Shown: positions 47,619 to 58,671 of the stretch, in pieces
How the letters are laid out: every line of letters starts with the position of its first letter
How positions within the stretch are numbered: the stretch's first letter is position 1
Assembly: GCA_001792895.1 (NCBI GenBank)
Contig: MARA01000006.1
Location: 2,232,001-2,296,000, forward strand
Direction of reading: 5' to 3'
From: Lentinus brumalis
Taxonomy: Eukaryota > Basidiomycota > Agaricomycetes > Polyporales > Polyporaceae
DNA: 64,000 nucleotides
Program-made: the position numbers and the translations under genes
Notes under the pieces: generated by a model
What the model was told of the DNA's origin: nothing
Seen by the model: the letters and a program-made list of their open reading frames with translations, nothing else
The model's database searches: none

Positions 47619-49570
47619 CTACATGAGCTCCTTCTTATTCTCCTGAGGGCTGTCCGCGGTGATTGCCAGGCCGATACTGGACTTGAAGTCCGAGTCATCG
47701 TAGTCGAGGTCATCGCGAGAGACGACCGTTTCCTGCATAATCGTCACTTGCGGCTACAGACAAAGGCTCAATCAGCACACGGACAGCGAGGATACAGGAT
47801 TCGGAATCGAACACCTAGACGTACGGTAGGCATATCGGTCCGCGCTGTGCGGGGGCCGAATTGCGGTACCCCGGACGGTCGCGGATTGAGCTTGTACGTG
47901 TTGGGATGGACCCCACCCTGAGTGGCCTCTGGGGTGATGGCGCTGATGTTGAGACTAGCATTATAAAGGAGCGTGAGTCGCGGATAGGATATTCACAGGC
48001 CGAAGGACTCACGTTCCGAGCATAGAATTTGAGTACACTGCACCGGAGCGACAAACGTCTCGTTGAGTACGTAGATACAGTCAGGACCAGAAGACGACGT
48101 ACGCTTTGTCTGCATCTGAATGAAACCAAGGTAGACGAGACTGTGTTTCTCTGTTACGAACTGACAATAGACTCAGATCAGTCTGATGACGAGGCCGGGG
48201 ACAGGAGGCTCACAAGAACGACGCTAAGGATGGAGATAATCGTGGTCAAGGCTCCGGTGTTGACGCTGTACGTGAGGATAGTATCCGCCCAGTTTCCAGG
48301 CGGATGGTTTCCCCTTGAGGGTTGGTTTATGTTAGAAAATATAGCACAAATTGAAAGCTTCCGAAGCGACGCACTTGTGCCTCTGCAGCCGGATGTAGTA
48401 GGCGGTAGTGAGCATGATGATAAAGTCTGCGGCTGCTGCGCATCCGAGGCCAACAGTCATCGTTACCTGCGCGAGATGAGATATGTAAGTCGTACAATGA
48501 AGGCGATCGAATTCTTTGCGTACCATAGGCGGGAGGTCAACTCTAAATGCTGTCCATTCCCTGTGTCCGAACCTGCGCTTCCTGTCAGCATTCTGTGCGT
48601 TACAAGACGACGGAGGGCTCACATGAGAGCGAATGAGCCAATTCCGCATGCTGCAGGCAGAAGCTTTAAGGATTGGGACAGAAGTAAACGCTCGACGTGC
48701 GGACATACCGAAGTTGCCGAGCGTGGGGATAGCCTGATCAGTAGTGTGAGTTGAGAGCCATAACGAGTGGAGAGGTTGCACACCAGAACCACCGGTATGA
48801 TTACAGATCCGTTTCCGACTTCGCGGGACGATCAGAATACGCGTCGCACAGGAGGAAATGGAAGAGCGACATACGGGTATAAATCCGCTTGATATAGAAG
48901 CTACATATATGCTGGTGAGTGCCTGAATGTTTGATAATCGACTGTATGAACATACCCATGAACCAAGAGCGATATGATAGCCTTCCGAGCGTTGCACTGT
49001 CAGATATCTCAGGGAAGCAAGCATGGGAGGAGAACATACCCCGATCAGGATAGTGGTCTGAGATGGGCGTTGTGCTTCAATACCACATAATACTTCAACG
49101 GAGAACATGACTTACGGCGGCACCCCTGTGGACCCGCCGGTTAGTCCGGGGCACGCAGACATGAAATGAGAATCGACGCTCACCAGCTAATGCGATTCAT
49201 GAAGTCGTAATTTCCAAAGTTCTTGATCGTGTAGGCATAGGCGAACTGGATGGAGCACGCCGTATGCAGGGCTTCCAGAAACCTGCCAATGCGAGTTATG
49301 GTCTAAACAACACGGCTTGACCGGTGTGGTTACTCACCATATTGACCCAACGACCGACTTCAAGGACCTCGAACTGCCCGCCGATGCGTCCGTCTGAAAG
49401 TAGACGAACGACTGGATGGTCGTAGCACCGAAGAGCCTGCAGACATGAATTTCGAGTGAGCCCGGAGAGTTGAAACCGGTGAGGACGGACAGGGGATGTA
49501 TTCACATGCACGCCAGGCAAATCTCCACGAGCATAGCACCGAGCACGTCCGCAACGTCGCTGGTCGCCAT
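47619..49570 (-). CDS. DUF6534-type multi-pass membrane protein
   Basis: Many short exons on the minus strand from ATG 49570 (MATSDVADVLGAMLVEI) to TAG at 47619 (end SPQENKKELM). Recognisable blocks of the Agaricomycete family are LFGATTIQSFVYFQTDAS, LHTACSIQFAYAYTIKNFGNYDF, VGLGCAAAADFIIMLTTAYYIR, and LTYSVNTGALTTIISILSVVLVSLL followed by LVYLGFIQMQTK. The family has about seven hydrophobic segments and a cytosolic, acidic C-terminus (VSRDDLDYDDDSDF here). No function is established for it. The family is widely expanded in mushrooms. Exon joins in the middle were not all fixed. Confidence 0.7.
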
Positions 49571-50625
49571 AGCTGAACCGAAAATAAGGAGAGGATGAGA
49601 GAACGCGATGCGCGCGCGACGGAGGGGTTGGTGTCTTTATCACTCTCCACTCTGCATTTGTGCTCGGTTGATTTTTCTGGCACCGTTCTGGCGTCGACAT
49701 CGTGACGGACCCGGGACGCGCTGCGTAAGAAGCCGGACTACTAACTTAGGTCTGTTTGAGGTTCTCGCACGTTCTGGCTGTTCCTGTAGGCCGGTGTGGA
49801 GCGTCGGTGCATGTCGATCACCGACGGGGTAGCGCGCGGGCTCAGTTTTAACCGCGCATGTTGAGCCACATTGCCCCGTCGGAATCGCGGCGGTCTTCCC
49901 GAGTTCCTGAATTGGTACGAGTGGCCGCTAGTGGCCGACGGTCCAAACCGGCGGTTCACTACACGTCCGATCGACGGTGTGCAGTCGGTGAGAGCTGTGA
50001 GGTAGTCAAGGTTACTTAGCAGCTGTAGCAGGTTGCGGTGCGCTACTCATGCAGATTTCCCACAATACAGTCTCGAGATCCGCATGATCAGTATGCCGAT
50101 GGTGAAAGCAAGAAAGGACGAGTGAAGCATGTCGGTACGTTGAATCGATGGTAAGTTAAACATGTTTGTACTCGGCCACTAAGAGGACCAAGTATGAGCC
50201 CGTCAGTGTCATTAGAGTGTAGAGCTTTTTGCGTGCTCACTAATGGCAGTTACTCTACCTAAGACTTAGGGAGTAGGAGGAACTTGGAAGAGTTCACCAA
50301 CTTGAAGCCAACATGAACCACCAGCGACTCTGCAAGCTTATTGCCGCACCCGGTTACGTAACCACTCGGGCATCTCCGAATGGCAGCGGCCACCGGCGCT
50401 TCATCCTGATGCTCAGCGAGACATTGATCATGGACGTTTCACTGGAACGCTAGCTATACTTATCCCCATCTTATCCCAGCCATGGACCCGTTCACATGAA
50501 TGATGGTGAGGACAAACGCTCTGCCTATTGATGTTAAATACGCTGGTTCTGCAGCGGTCATTATGAGCGCCTTAAGTCGTCTGACAGCGTCTGACCAGCT
50601 GCAACATTCTCACCACTGCCCCACT
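49571..50625. other. Intergenic region upstream of the P450 fragment
   Basis: No gene recognised over about 1 kb. It must hold the promoters of the DUF6534-type gene (minus) and of the interrupted P450 gene (plus). Confidence 0.4.
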
Positions 50626-50945
50626 ATGTCAATCCTTGTGTCTCCACTACCGATCTTGGGGCTACTCTTGCTTTCGTTGGCAGTACTGGTCATACAACGT
50701 TGGAGTAAGACGCAGCGTCTACCTCCAGGTCCAAAGTCTCTGGGCCAGGCGATAGCCAAGGTAGGCCCCAAAGCACCGCAGTGGGTCGTTCTCGATTCGC
50801 TCAAGGATGACTACGGCGAGTAACCTGTCGAGAGTTTCGGATACTCATTGCTGACATATGGTGCAGGGCCCATATTCTTCTTCTACCGTGGACCCACACC
50901 CGTAGTTGGTATGGTGCTGGCAGCCCCTGGAAAGTACTTAACCGA
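50626..50945 (+). pseudogene. Cytochrome P450-like gene, 5' part, interrupted by a LINE
   Basis: ATG at 50626 begins a membrane anchor (ILVSPLPILGLLLLSLAVLVI) and the proline hinge RLPPGPKSL, followed by DDYG, the classic microsomal P450 N-terminus. A GC-AG intron (donor GCGAGT about 50818, acceptor GCAG before 50869) joins to GPIFFFYRGPTPVVGMVLAA. The frame then hits the LINE at 50946, just after GKYLT. The same KYLT codons recur at 63966 and run on as DDLPIDSH to the window edge. The heme-binding part lies outside the window, so the P450 call rests on the N-terminus only. Confidence 0.65.
50931..50945. repeat. Target-site duplication, 5' copy
   Basis: AAAGTACTTAACCGA, identical over 15 bp to 63964-63978. 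Up to three of the leading A residues of the other copy could belong to the poly(A) tail. Confidence 0.93.
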
Positions 50946-53900
50946 GGGGCTCCTCTTCCTTACACCACCACCACGGTCGGTTTCCCACGGTCACTGGCTA
51001 CCTGGAGCAGCCATACCGTGTGGTATATTAGCTAGTAATACGATCGCATGGCGTACCCCAATGATGAGAGGGCCAGACTTCAGAGCATAATACCAGAAGT
51101 ACGGTGTGCGCAAGCCCCATGGGAGACTAGATCTCTACTGTCCTAGCGACAGCACAGCGCTCCTGCTGCGCGACGTACGCTCGCACCTGGCTAAGCCAGG
51201 CCAACCCCAACACGGAAGAGCCACCCCGCCGCCTGAAGAGACCCTCGTCCAGAACTCGCGACGGGACAGCGGATACGGCGGCCAGCGCGCGACGTATTGC
51301 GCTGGCAAGCATGCGGACGAGCGGGCAGCCGCGCACGGGCGCCAATCGGTAACAGCCGCCAGGCACATCACGGAACGCGGCGCGCAGGGACCCGTCCCCG
51401 AGATCCTCCGGGCGGCGCGTGTGGCTGTGCGCCTCGGCGCCCTGATCGCGCCGGAAAGGCACGGCAAACAGGGCCGCTGTCTCTAACAGCCGGGCCCGGT
51501 CAGGTGATCGCGTCGACGCAGCACATGACTAGAACGCGTGAACGCGTCGCGCCGATACAGTACACGGGCTCCTCCGATACGGATACTCAGGAGCTCTCCA
51601 GAAGCCATGGATGTCCGAACAGAGGGATATGGTACGCATGTGCCACATCAATCGTCGCTACTCTAGCTTGAGAACAAGCTGGGGGCCTATCACGCCCTCC
51701 ACACCCTCAACCTCAGGAGCAAACCCGTTCACGTGACCTGAGGCGACATGACGTACTCAAACAACATGCCAGAACATGCTAGCAATCTGGAAGGCTGATC
51801 ACTAATTCACAGCGCCAAGAGGTGAAGATGCAGAAACAGCTTAAATACGCTGAGTGCAGACTGGGAAACCAGTCTGTCCTTACTGCTCTACTCGCATGCT
51901 ATCTCGCTCGCTGCCGGACAGCTGGCAACAGCCAACAACCGATGTTCTCCTTTTCGGTTGCGTACAGATCCATTCCTTATAAACTGAACGACGAGCCACG
52001 ACATCCCCATCCCCCAACACCCTCCCCACGCCAGACCCTCCCTCCCGCTTCCCGTCTTGGCAGAGACGAGATGCGATACGACCACAACTATAACAACGAC
52101 CACCGTTCGCAACCACACGACGAGGAGGAAACGAGACCAGCCCCCCCCCTCTACGCCCCGCGAACCTCCTCCTAATTGCAAAGTGGATAGGCAAGGCAGA
52201 GCTGCTGCGGAAGCCCAGAGAAGACGTAGTGCGACACGTCTACGAACTTGCGATACGCCCGGAAGAACCTATCAAAGCTGGGAGGCACGTCAGACTCCTA
52301 GCCACGTCCCCTATCGCCTTCTACGCACCGAGTATCCCACCCGACGAGCTCGACACGTACGACCCGCATGTGCTGGGACGGGTCGCGGAGATCTGGGAGG
52401 GCGAGGACGGCACCACCCGAGTGTGCGTGAAGAATACATGCCGTATGAATATCGTGCGCGAAGTGGAGCTGCAATATCCCCATCCGCGAGAGAGGCTGGG
52501 AGGCAGAGACGACGAGGTAGCGGGCAAAGAGGAGTGCAACGAGGAGAGGGGCGAGAGCCATGATTTATTGCGCTCCATCACGAGCGTCCGACCGATGCCG
52601 ACGCCGCGCGAATGCCTAGGAGAGATATGTTGGAACTGGAGATATGATCTGCCGTTAATGTAACGAGCCGACCCAGACAATGATCGAGAAATCAGCTTAC
52701 CAAGAGATAACAAACGTGAGACCCGACGGCCTGGAATGGTGCTATGCGCATCCCACGAGATGCGAGAAAAAGGGCCTAGAAGGGCAGAGGACGCCCAGCC
52801 ACATAGCCTAGCCAAGAAACAAGACATCAGCAGACGGCAAGACCACGGACCCCGGCCCCGGTGAAGGCTACAACCCACTGATACCGGAGCGGGGCAGACT
52901 ACGACCCGACCATGACACGAGACACGGCAAGGCCGAGCCCAGCCGTGAACTAAAGCACGCCTCTGTGGAGCGAGAATCAGCAGCACACGACTAACTGGCC
53001 CAAATGAAGCTAGCTGCTGATGGCCAATCACGCCGCTCGCCACGCCGTACGGAAGCGGAGCTCCGTCTGAGGCTGACGAAGTACAGAAATCACGCGGCTC
53101 GAGACCGACAAGCAGACACGGGCGCACGCCGTACGCCAGACGAACGGAACCACCTCCTGCGGACACGCTCTCCCCGGAAGACTACAACCCTGCGACCATG
53201 GCAGCGAAGAAAGCACGCAGACATGAAAGCAAACGCGACACGCGTTGCTGGCGCATCGACTCACCACAGACGGGCGCGCGAGACAAATCAACGGGCAAAC
53301 CGCGATGCCCGCGCACCGTACCGGACCTGCCCGAACGCGAGGTTAGTGGGTGACAGCGGACATAAGCAGCGGAACGTACACGATGAGAAGACAGGTCCGC
53401 GAGAACGAATGACGCGCGCGGGGCCGCTCCGAGAACGACTGACCGCCCTCCGGAACAGACCTCCGGACCGACGTCCTGCAGCGTCCCGACTGAGCGACCG
53501 TGCCGGCGGATGCCTTGAAGACCGGACGGACGAGTCGGGCGCGCTTGAACCTGACAAGGCGGCTCTAGATCAGTGCAACGCTCGTCTGTGTGGCAACGCC
53601 CGCCAGAACGGGTGACGTACAAGGCACCCAGAGCCTCAGACAAGCGACGGCCCAGCACTACATCGAGACCTGAAAGGCTAGGAGACGAAAGATTAGCACA
53701 ACGACGGTATGCGCCACGTACCGGGAACCAGAAACACAAAGGCCAGACGGACGAAGCTGCGACGGAGAACGCAGCGCGAAGCGTCGAGGCCAGAACAAAC
53801 GTAAAAGCCAAAAGCAAGACGCCACGATGATCGAGGAACGGAGCGCTGGCAAATGTCCGGAATTAGAAGGAGTGACGCATTTGCGTCGAGAGCGGTGCGT

Positions 53901-54218
53901 ACACATCCCGTTTTGGGACTCCAATATGCTACTCCGGCCACCAACTAGAGACGCCGAAGTGGTTCCCGCCTGCAAGTAACTGCCAAGCGGCATGCTCTCT
54001 CCCGCGGACGCGACACGGCAACGACAGCACGGGAGGTTCAGGGGAGGCACTACAACGAGCGCGCTGGCAGGTCAGGAAGCGCGAGCGAGTCTATGGGGTC
54101 AAACCCAGGACGCGAACTTCTGTCCCGCGCCCCACTCTCCCCTGCCCTCTGCCGCCTGCCAGCAGACTCTCTCTCCAGCTAACTCGCTCTCCTCTCGCTG
54201 CTACCTCCTGCTGCCGAC
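50946..54218 (+). other. LINE 5' region, apparently non-coding
   Basis: About 3.27 kb of GC-rich sequence before ORF1. Open frames exist (for example 52229-52663, reading EPIKAGRHVRLLATSPIAFY) but have non-ATG starts and no known domain. It probably carries the element's internal promoter. A nested older insertion cannot be ruled out. Confidence 0.6.
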
Positions 54219-57200
54219 ATGCTGAATCAACAGCCCGTCATCCAAAACGGCGTCATACTCAACTACGACGACCTCCCCAAGACACCTGGCGGCTCGGCGA
54301 TCCTGTGCCCCAGGACCCCGTACCCTGCTGTCTTGCAAAACGGCGAGCTTGCTACCGCCAACACGGCCAACGCCCCCCCTTCCAACCCCCTGATGCTCAC
54401 CCCGATGATCATACACGACACTTTCGATCTGCAGACCCCGCCGCCGCCGCCGGCGACGCAGCCGACCCGGACGACTCAACGGGAGCTGTGCGTCAACGTC
54501 GTCGACACGGAGGGCAAGCTAGGACGCGGGGAGGCGACGGTCGGCGACGCTGCGCACCGTCTTGTTAATCGCGCAACTCAGGTGAGTAATTCGCAGACGG
54601 GACTGAGTGCTGGGCTTGATGCCGAGAGGAAGGCGGCCCACAGTGCGTCGTACACCCGCGTTTCGACCGCGACGTACGCAGACGGCGCAGACGAGGCCGG
54701 CTCGGTGACGGCAGTCAACGGCCGCCTTAGCCAATCCCCAATCAGTGTCGACTGGGACACCACGGCGGAAACTCTATCGCCCTCCGTCCGCGCTGCTGCT
54801 GCCAGAGCTCAGGCCAGCGACACTCCACGCACGCACGAAGGAACAGCTGCTATGGTGGCTACAACCGACGGAAACGTCACGGCCCACGCTGCTGAACCGA
54901 GGGTGATAACCCCCGCGGTGACGGCCATCCTGGCTGGCGGCGCAGCGGCGGCTGCCGGGGCCCCAAGCCTTCCCCCGGTTGTCGAGGCAGATCCCGCGGC
55001 TTTCGGTGTCGCAACTGCAATGCCGGCCCCGCTCAGACCGGACACAGCGGCCCTCTGCTTGGCACCGCAGGCGGACGAAGTGCTCGTCGAGGCAACAGGC
55101 GACCCGCTCTACGTCGGCGGCGCGGGCTCCACCAGGGAAGTATGGGACCCGACCGGGAGTGGTCTCGAGGAAGACTACTTCCGGTTCTTTACAACCCCGC
55201 CGGCCCTTACTGAAACGCCGCAACGTCGAGGACAGCAAGGCCACGACGGCATTCAAAACTCTAGCGCCCCGGGTGATGCGTATGTTGGGCGGCAGACTAC
55301 GCGTGCTGGTGAGCTGACTTCCTACCCTCCCCTCTCGGACACACCTCGCACAGCGGCCAAGCGAACGTGGTGCGGAACGCCGGACCCGGAGGATCTGTCG
55401 CGGGCGCTGCGACGTCCGAGGCCAGCAGGCTCGACACCGCTGCTGCGATCCAGCGTGCTGCCGAGAGACGTCGTGCAGCCGAGAAGCGTCGCGCTGCCCT
55501 CAAACGCGAGCTCCACCGTCTCTAACCCATGGGCAGACGCGAACACAGTGGGAAGGGGAGGTGAAGATGGAGTAGATCTAGTGTTCCGTCCTGTAGCCTC
55601 GTCGACTCCCAGCGTGCCCACTGTACTACAACCTGAGCAGTCGCAAATGCGACACTCACCACAGCTGCAACTGGCAGAGGAGATGCTCCCGGCCGCGCCG
55701 AGACCCCGCCTACCCGTGTATGGCAATCAAACTCCCTCCCGCGCGGCTCCGAACGCTATGACTCAACGCAACCGATCTCAGGACGCAGACACGCACGCTG
55801 ACGCTCCGGAGCCGCCGATGGACGTCGACCAGGCATCCGAACACGGCGAGTCATCTGCACGAAGCACGGCCAGGAAGAGCAAGGGCAAGACCCGCGCGAC
55901 GACTGCCGAAATCGATCAGCTCTACGAGGACGCCCAAGACGTGTCTCCAGAGCGGAACGAGTACGATGCCTGGGATAGCAGACAACTTCTGGAGGCGAGA
56001 CAGGAGAGCCTCAGACAAGCTCTACGGGACAGAGCCGGAGTACCGAAGTACGGTGACCCAGCCCACAGAGACAGCCAGACAGACGGCGCGGGGCCGTCGA
56101 GGGTGCGCCGTGACCTGAACGGCACTCAGGACGGGATGGCTCCTGCTCAGCTATCGGCCGTGCGGGAGGACTTCGCCTCGCACGCCTACAGCCACTACCC
56201 TCCCCAGAGCAGCGGACGCGACCAGTACAGACACGACTTGGACGGCAACAACGGCTACAGGGACGTGGCTCACGGAATGCCTCGCCCGTCCTACGAAGGG
56301 AGAGCGCAATCAGAATATGTCCCATACCCGAATACCAGAGCGGCGGATTTCCTCGCGGGCCGACGGATGCCGCAGCACCACCTTCCGCAGAGGTCCCCGT
56401 TCTCTCGAGTCCGCGGACTCCGGCCCCCGACGCCGCCTGGTCCCAGCCGACGCGACGCGTACGAGCGCAGCGCATCCGAGCGTCGAGAGTACCTCCCAGA
56501 CCTCATGCAGGAGGAGAACGTGAGAGAGGAGCAACCCCATGAAGAACACGCGGGTCTCCAGCATGCAGCCGACAGCAACGACTGGGAAGGAGAGGTCGAG
56601 GAGGCCTGGGAGCAAGCGCAAGGCCGCGAGGAGGGCGAAGTACTGCCGACAGCGTTGTGGAATAACGCGCCGCAGGCAGATGCCCTCCCCACCCCCGTCC
56701 CGGACGAAGGCTACCCAGCGATCCACCAAGACGACCCAGAGGCGTACTTACGGGGAATGGCGGTCGCCTGGCTGCGTGAGGTCTGGAACGACCCGGTCAA
56801 CACCGATGTCCTCCTCCGGGTGTACAACTACCGGTACACGGAGGACGACGTACTCAACCGGAGGGTTGCCGAAGGGCTGAGACGAGCCTTCGAGCAGATA
56901 ACGGGGGAGACAGACTTTGACGTAGTGATGCCGGAACCCGAGGAGGGGGCCAATCGCCGCTCCAAAGACCTCCCAACCCTATGGGCAATCAGAGGACTGA
57001 CAGCGAGGGGTACAGAGATCGCAACATCGAGAGGAACATGGTCGTTCCAGACGATATCTTTCGTCGCCATGCCGAGAGCAACGCCCACCCAGACCTGGCT
57101 TTTCGCGCTCGAGGGATTCCTGGAAGGAAACACACAGAAGATCAGAAACGCTGTCCTCCGCGTCTTGCAGGAAGAAGACATGCAACGCTGGATGATCGAC

Positions 57201-57845
57201 ATGATCAACTCAAACCCAGCTTACGAAGGACGCTCAACGAGGAGAGCTATGCGAGAAATCCTAGACTCGCTGCGCGTCGAGCTCATCCAGCTAGACAACG
57301 GCAATTACGTCGCAAATATCTTTATCAGGGCGCCGACGAGGATCCTCAGAGAATGGCGAGCATGGGTGGCAGACCTCCGAGCTAGAAGGTTCCCCAGCTT
57401 CGCCATCGGCACAGGGCGTGTGCGCTACGTCGCGCAGTGCTCGGGCTGCACCAGCGTGACGCACCCACCTCACCTATGCCCGTTCACGAGGCTCCGCGGC
57501 TGGAACGGGCCGCAGCCCGGCCAGGGAGTATTCGGAGACAGAGGACGCAGCGGAAACCTCCCAGAGCCCTCCGCGAACGCAACGAGGAGGTACGGAAGTA
57601 CGCAGGACCAGTGGCAAGGCGAGCGAGGGAGAGGTACGCCAAGAGGACCATCGAACACTGGTGCGCCCGATCGAGGATGGAACGATCGCGGAAGCCGCGA
57701 CGGACGCAACAACCGTAACGAGCGAGGCGGGAGAGGGTTCCCCCGAAGCGCGGAGGTGGCCGAGGCTATGGTCGAGGAAACGGAGGCGGCGGGAGGTTCT
57801 AGATGTGCGAACGACGGGCTAGATCTCTCAGAGGCGGACATCTGA
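54219..57845 (+). CDS. LINE ORF1, gag-like nucleic-acid chaperone
   Basis: An intact 1208-codon frame from an ATG. The first ~800 residues are Ala/Thr/Arg-rich and low complexity. A folded region follows near residues 860-1060 (LPTLWAIRGLTARGTEIATS, TQTWLFALEGFLEG, RRFPSFAIGTGRVRYVAQC), ending in a CCHC knuckle (CSGCTSVTHPPHLC, CX2CX4HX4C). A Gly/Arg-rich tail (GRSGNL, RGTPRGPSNTG, DRGWNDRGSRDG) is probably RNA-binding. LINE ORF1 proteins coat the element RNA in a ribonucleoprotein particle. It is long for such a protein. Confidence 0.85.
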   Translation: MLNQQPVIQNGVILNYDDLPKTPGGSAILCPRTPYPAVLQNGELATANTANAPPSNPLMLTPMIIHDTFDLQTPPPPPATQPTRTTQRELCVNVVDTEGKLGRGEATVGDAAHRLVNRATQVSNSQTGLSAGLDAERKAAHSASYTRVSTATYADGADEAGSVTAVNGRLSQSPISVDWDTTAETLSPSVRAAAARAQASDTPRTHEGTAAMVATTDGNVTAHAAEPRVITPAVTAILAGGAAAAAGAPSLPPVVEADPAAFGVATAMPAPLRPDTAALCLAPQADEVLVEATGDPLYVGGAGSTREVWDPTGSGLEEDYFRFFTTPPALTETPQRRGQQGHDGIQNSSAPGDAYVGRQTTRAGELTSYPPLSDTPRTAAKRTWCGTPDPEDLSRALRRPRPAGSTPLLRSSVLPRDVVQPRSVALPSNASSTVSNPWADANTVGRGGEDGVDLVFRPVASSTPSVPTVLQPEQSQMRHSPQLQLAEEMLPAAPRPRLPVYGNQTPSRAAPNAMTQRNRSQDADTHADAPEPPMDVDQASEHGESSARSTARKSKGKTRATTAEIDQLYEDAQDVSPERNEYDAWDSRQLLEARQESLRQALRDRAGVPKYGDPAHRDSQTDGAGPSRVRRDLNGTQDGMAPAQLSAVREDFASHAYSHYPPQSSGRDQYRHDLDGNNGYRDVAHGMPRPSYEGRAQSEYVPYPNTRAADFLAGRRMPQHHLPQRSPFSRVRGLRPPTPPGPSRRDAYERSASERREYLPDLMQEENVREEQPHEEHAGLQHAADSNDWEGEVEEAWEQAQGREEGEVLPTALWNNAPQADALPTPVPDEGYPAIHQDDPEAYLRGMAVAWLREVWNDPVNTDVLLRVYNYRYTEDDVLNRRVAEGLRRAFEQITGETDFDVVMPEPEEGANRRSKDLPTLWAIRGLTARGTEIATSRGTWSFQTISFVAMPRATPTQTWLFALEGFLEGNTQKIRNAVLRVLQEEDMQRWMIDMINSNPAYEGRSTRRAMREILDSLRVELIQLDNGNYVANIFIRAPTRILREWRAWVADLRARRFPSFAIGTGRVRYVAQCSGCTSVTHPPHLCPFTRLRGWNGPQPGQGVFGDRGRSGNLPEPSANATRRYGSTQDQWQGERGRGTPRGPSNTGAPDRGWNDRGSRDGRNNRNERGGRGFPRSAEVAEAMVEETEAAGGSRCANDGLDLSEADI

Positions 57846-58578
57846 GAATAACAGGCATGCATTGCGATCTCATGACCACCACGACCAGTCTACGTTACGA
57901 CAGCTACGCGTAAATGATGTGCTACGATACACCGCGCGACGTCTATCGACTCAACGTGCGAGATATACGCCAACACAATATCAGGATGATACCTAATGAA
58001 CGAGCGAGTGCAGTTTCGAGCAGGGCACCTTCCTCTCAAGTTGAAGAGTACGAGCTTGAATCACAGTGACCACCCCCGCAGCGTGGAAGTGATTGCAATA
58101 GCAGGACGGAGGATGACTGGGGCGGAGAAGATAGCTGGAAGACGAGTAAGTTAGTAGGAGAGCTGACAAGGAAGATACAGCCGCGGAATGGCGAACATGG
58201 GGTGAAGAGCTAGGCGATCTCTGACGCACGCGCTCCCTCCAGTCGCACTGAGATCACGGCGATAGCAGCGCGACGGGGGAGGGAATGAGTGCTACGGCAA
58301 CCGGTACTGGTGCGGCAGGGGTGACATCCTGGAACAACGCAGCCGCCAGGCAGGAAGCACAACGTGCAGTCCGTTGTGCTCGATGCCTGGAGCGACGGTG
58401 TCAGCCAGAGGTCCAATATACTGGCCTGCGGGCGCAGGAAAACCTCTGGTGCGCGAAATCACGGTCAGCCTATTCAGGCGTCGACGGACCGAGCTTCGGC
58501 TGAAGCCAGTGAAGGCGGACGCACGCTGGATCTGCGCACACGTCGCCCAAGACAACGGGAACAAATGTCTAGAGTTGA
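57846..58578 (+). other. LINE inter-ORF linker
   Basis: No ORF in the ORF2 frame until after a TGA at 58576-58578. One other frame (58364-58831) is open across most of the right half and includes an ATG at 58566. Its role, if any, in ORF2 translation is unknown. Confidence 0.5.
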
Positions 58579-58671
58579 GAGTATGGTTGTGCCTCAACTG
58601 ACACAGCAACCACGAACACACCTCATACAAACACAAACCCCAACGCGGAGACTCGTACCAGCCACGGCCAC

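Noticed and set aside
52321..53166. 281-codon minus-strand ORF in the LINE leader
   Set aside because: No ATG-led domain, scrambled Ser/Arg composition, and it is antisense to the element; it looks like a GC-rich chance frame.
53004..53615. 203-codon plus-strand ORF as an extra LINE protein
   Set aside because: Arg/Ala-rich throughout with no recognisable motif; no evidence that it is translated.
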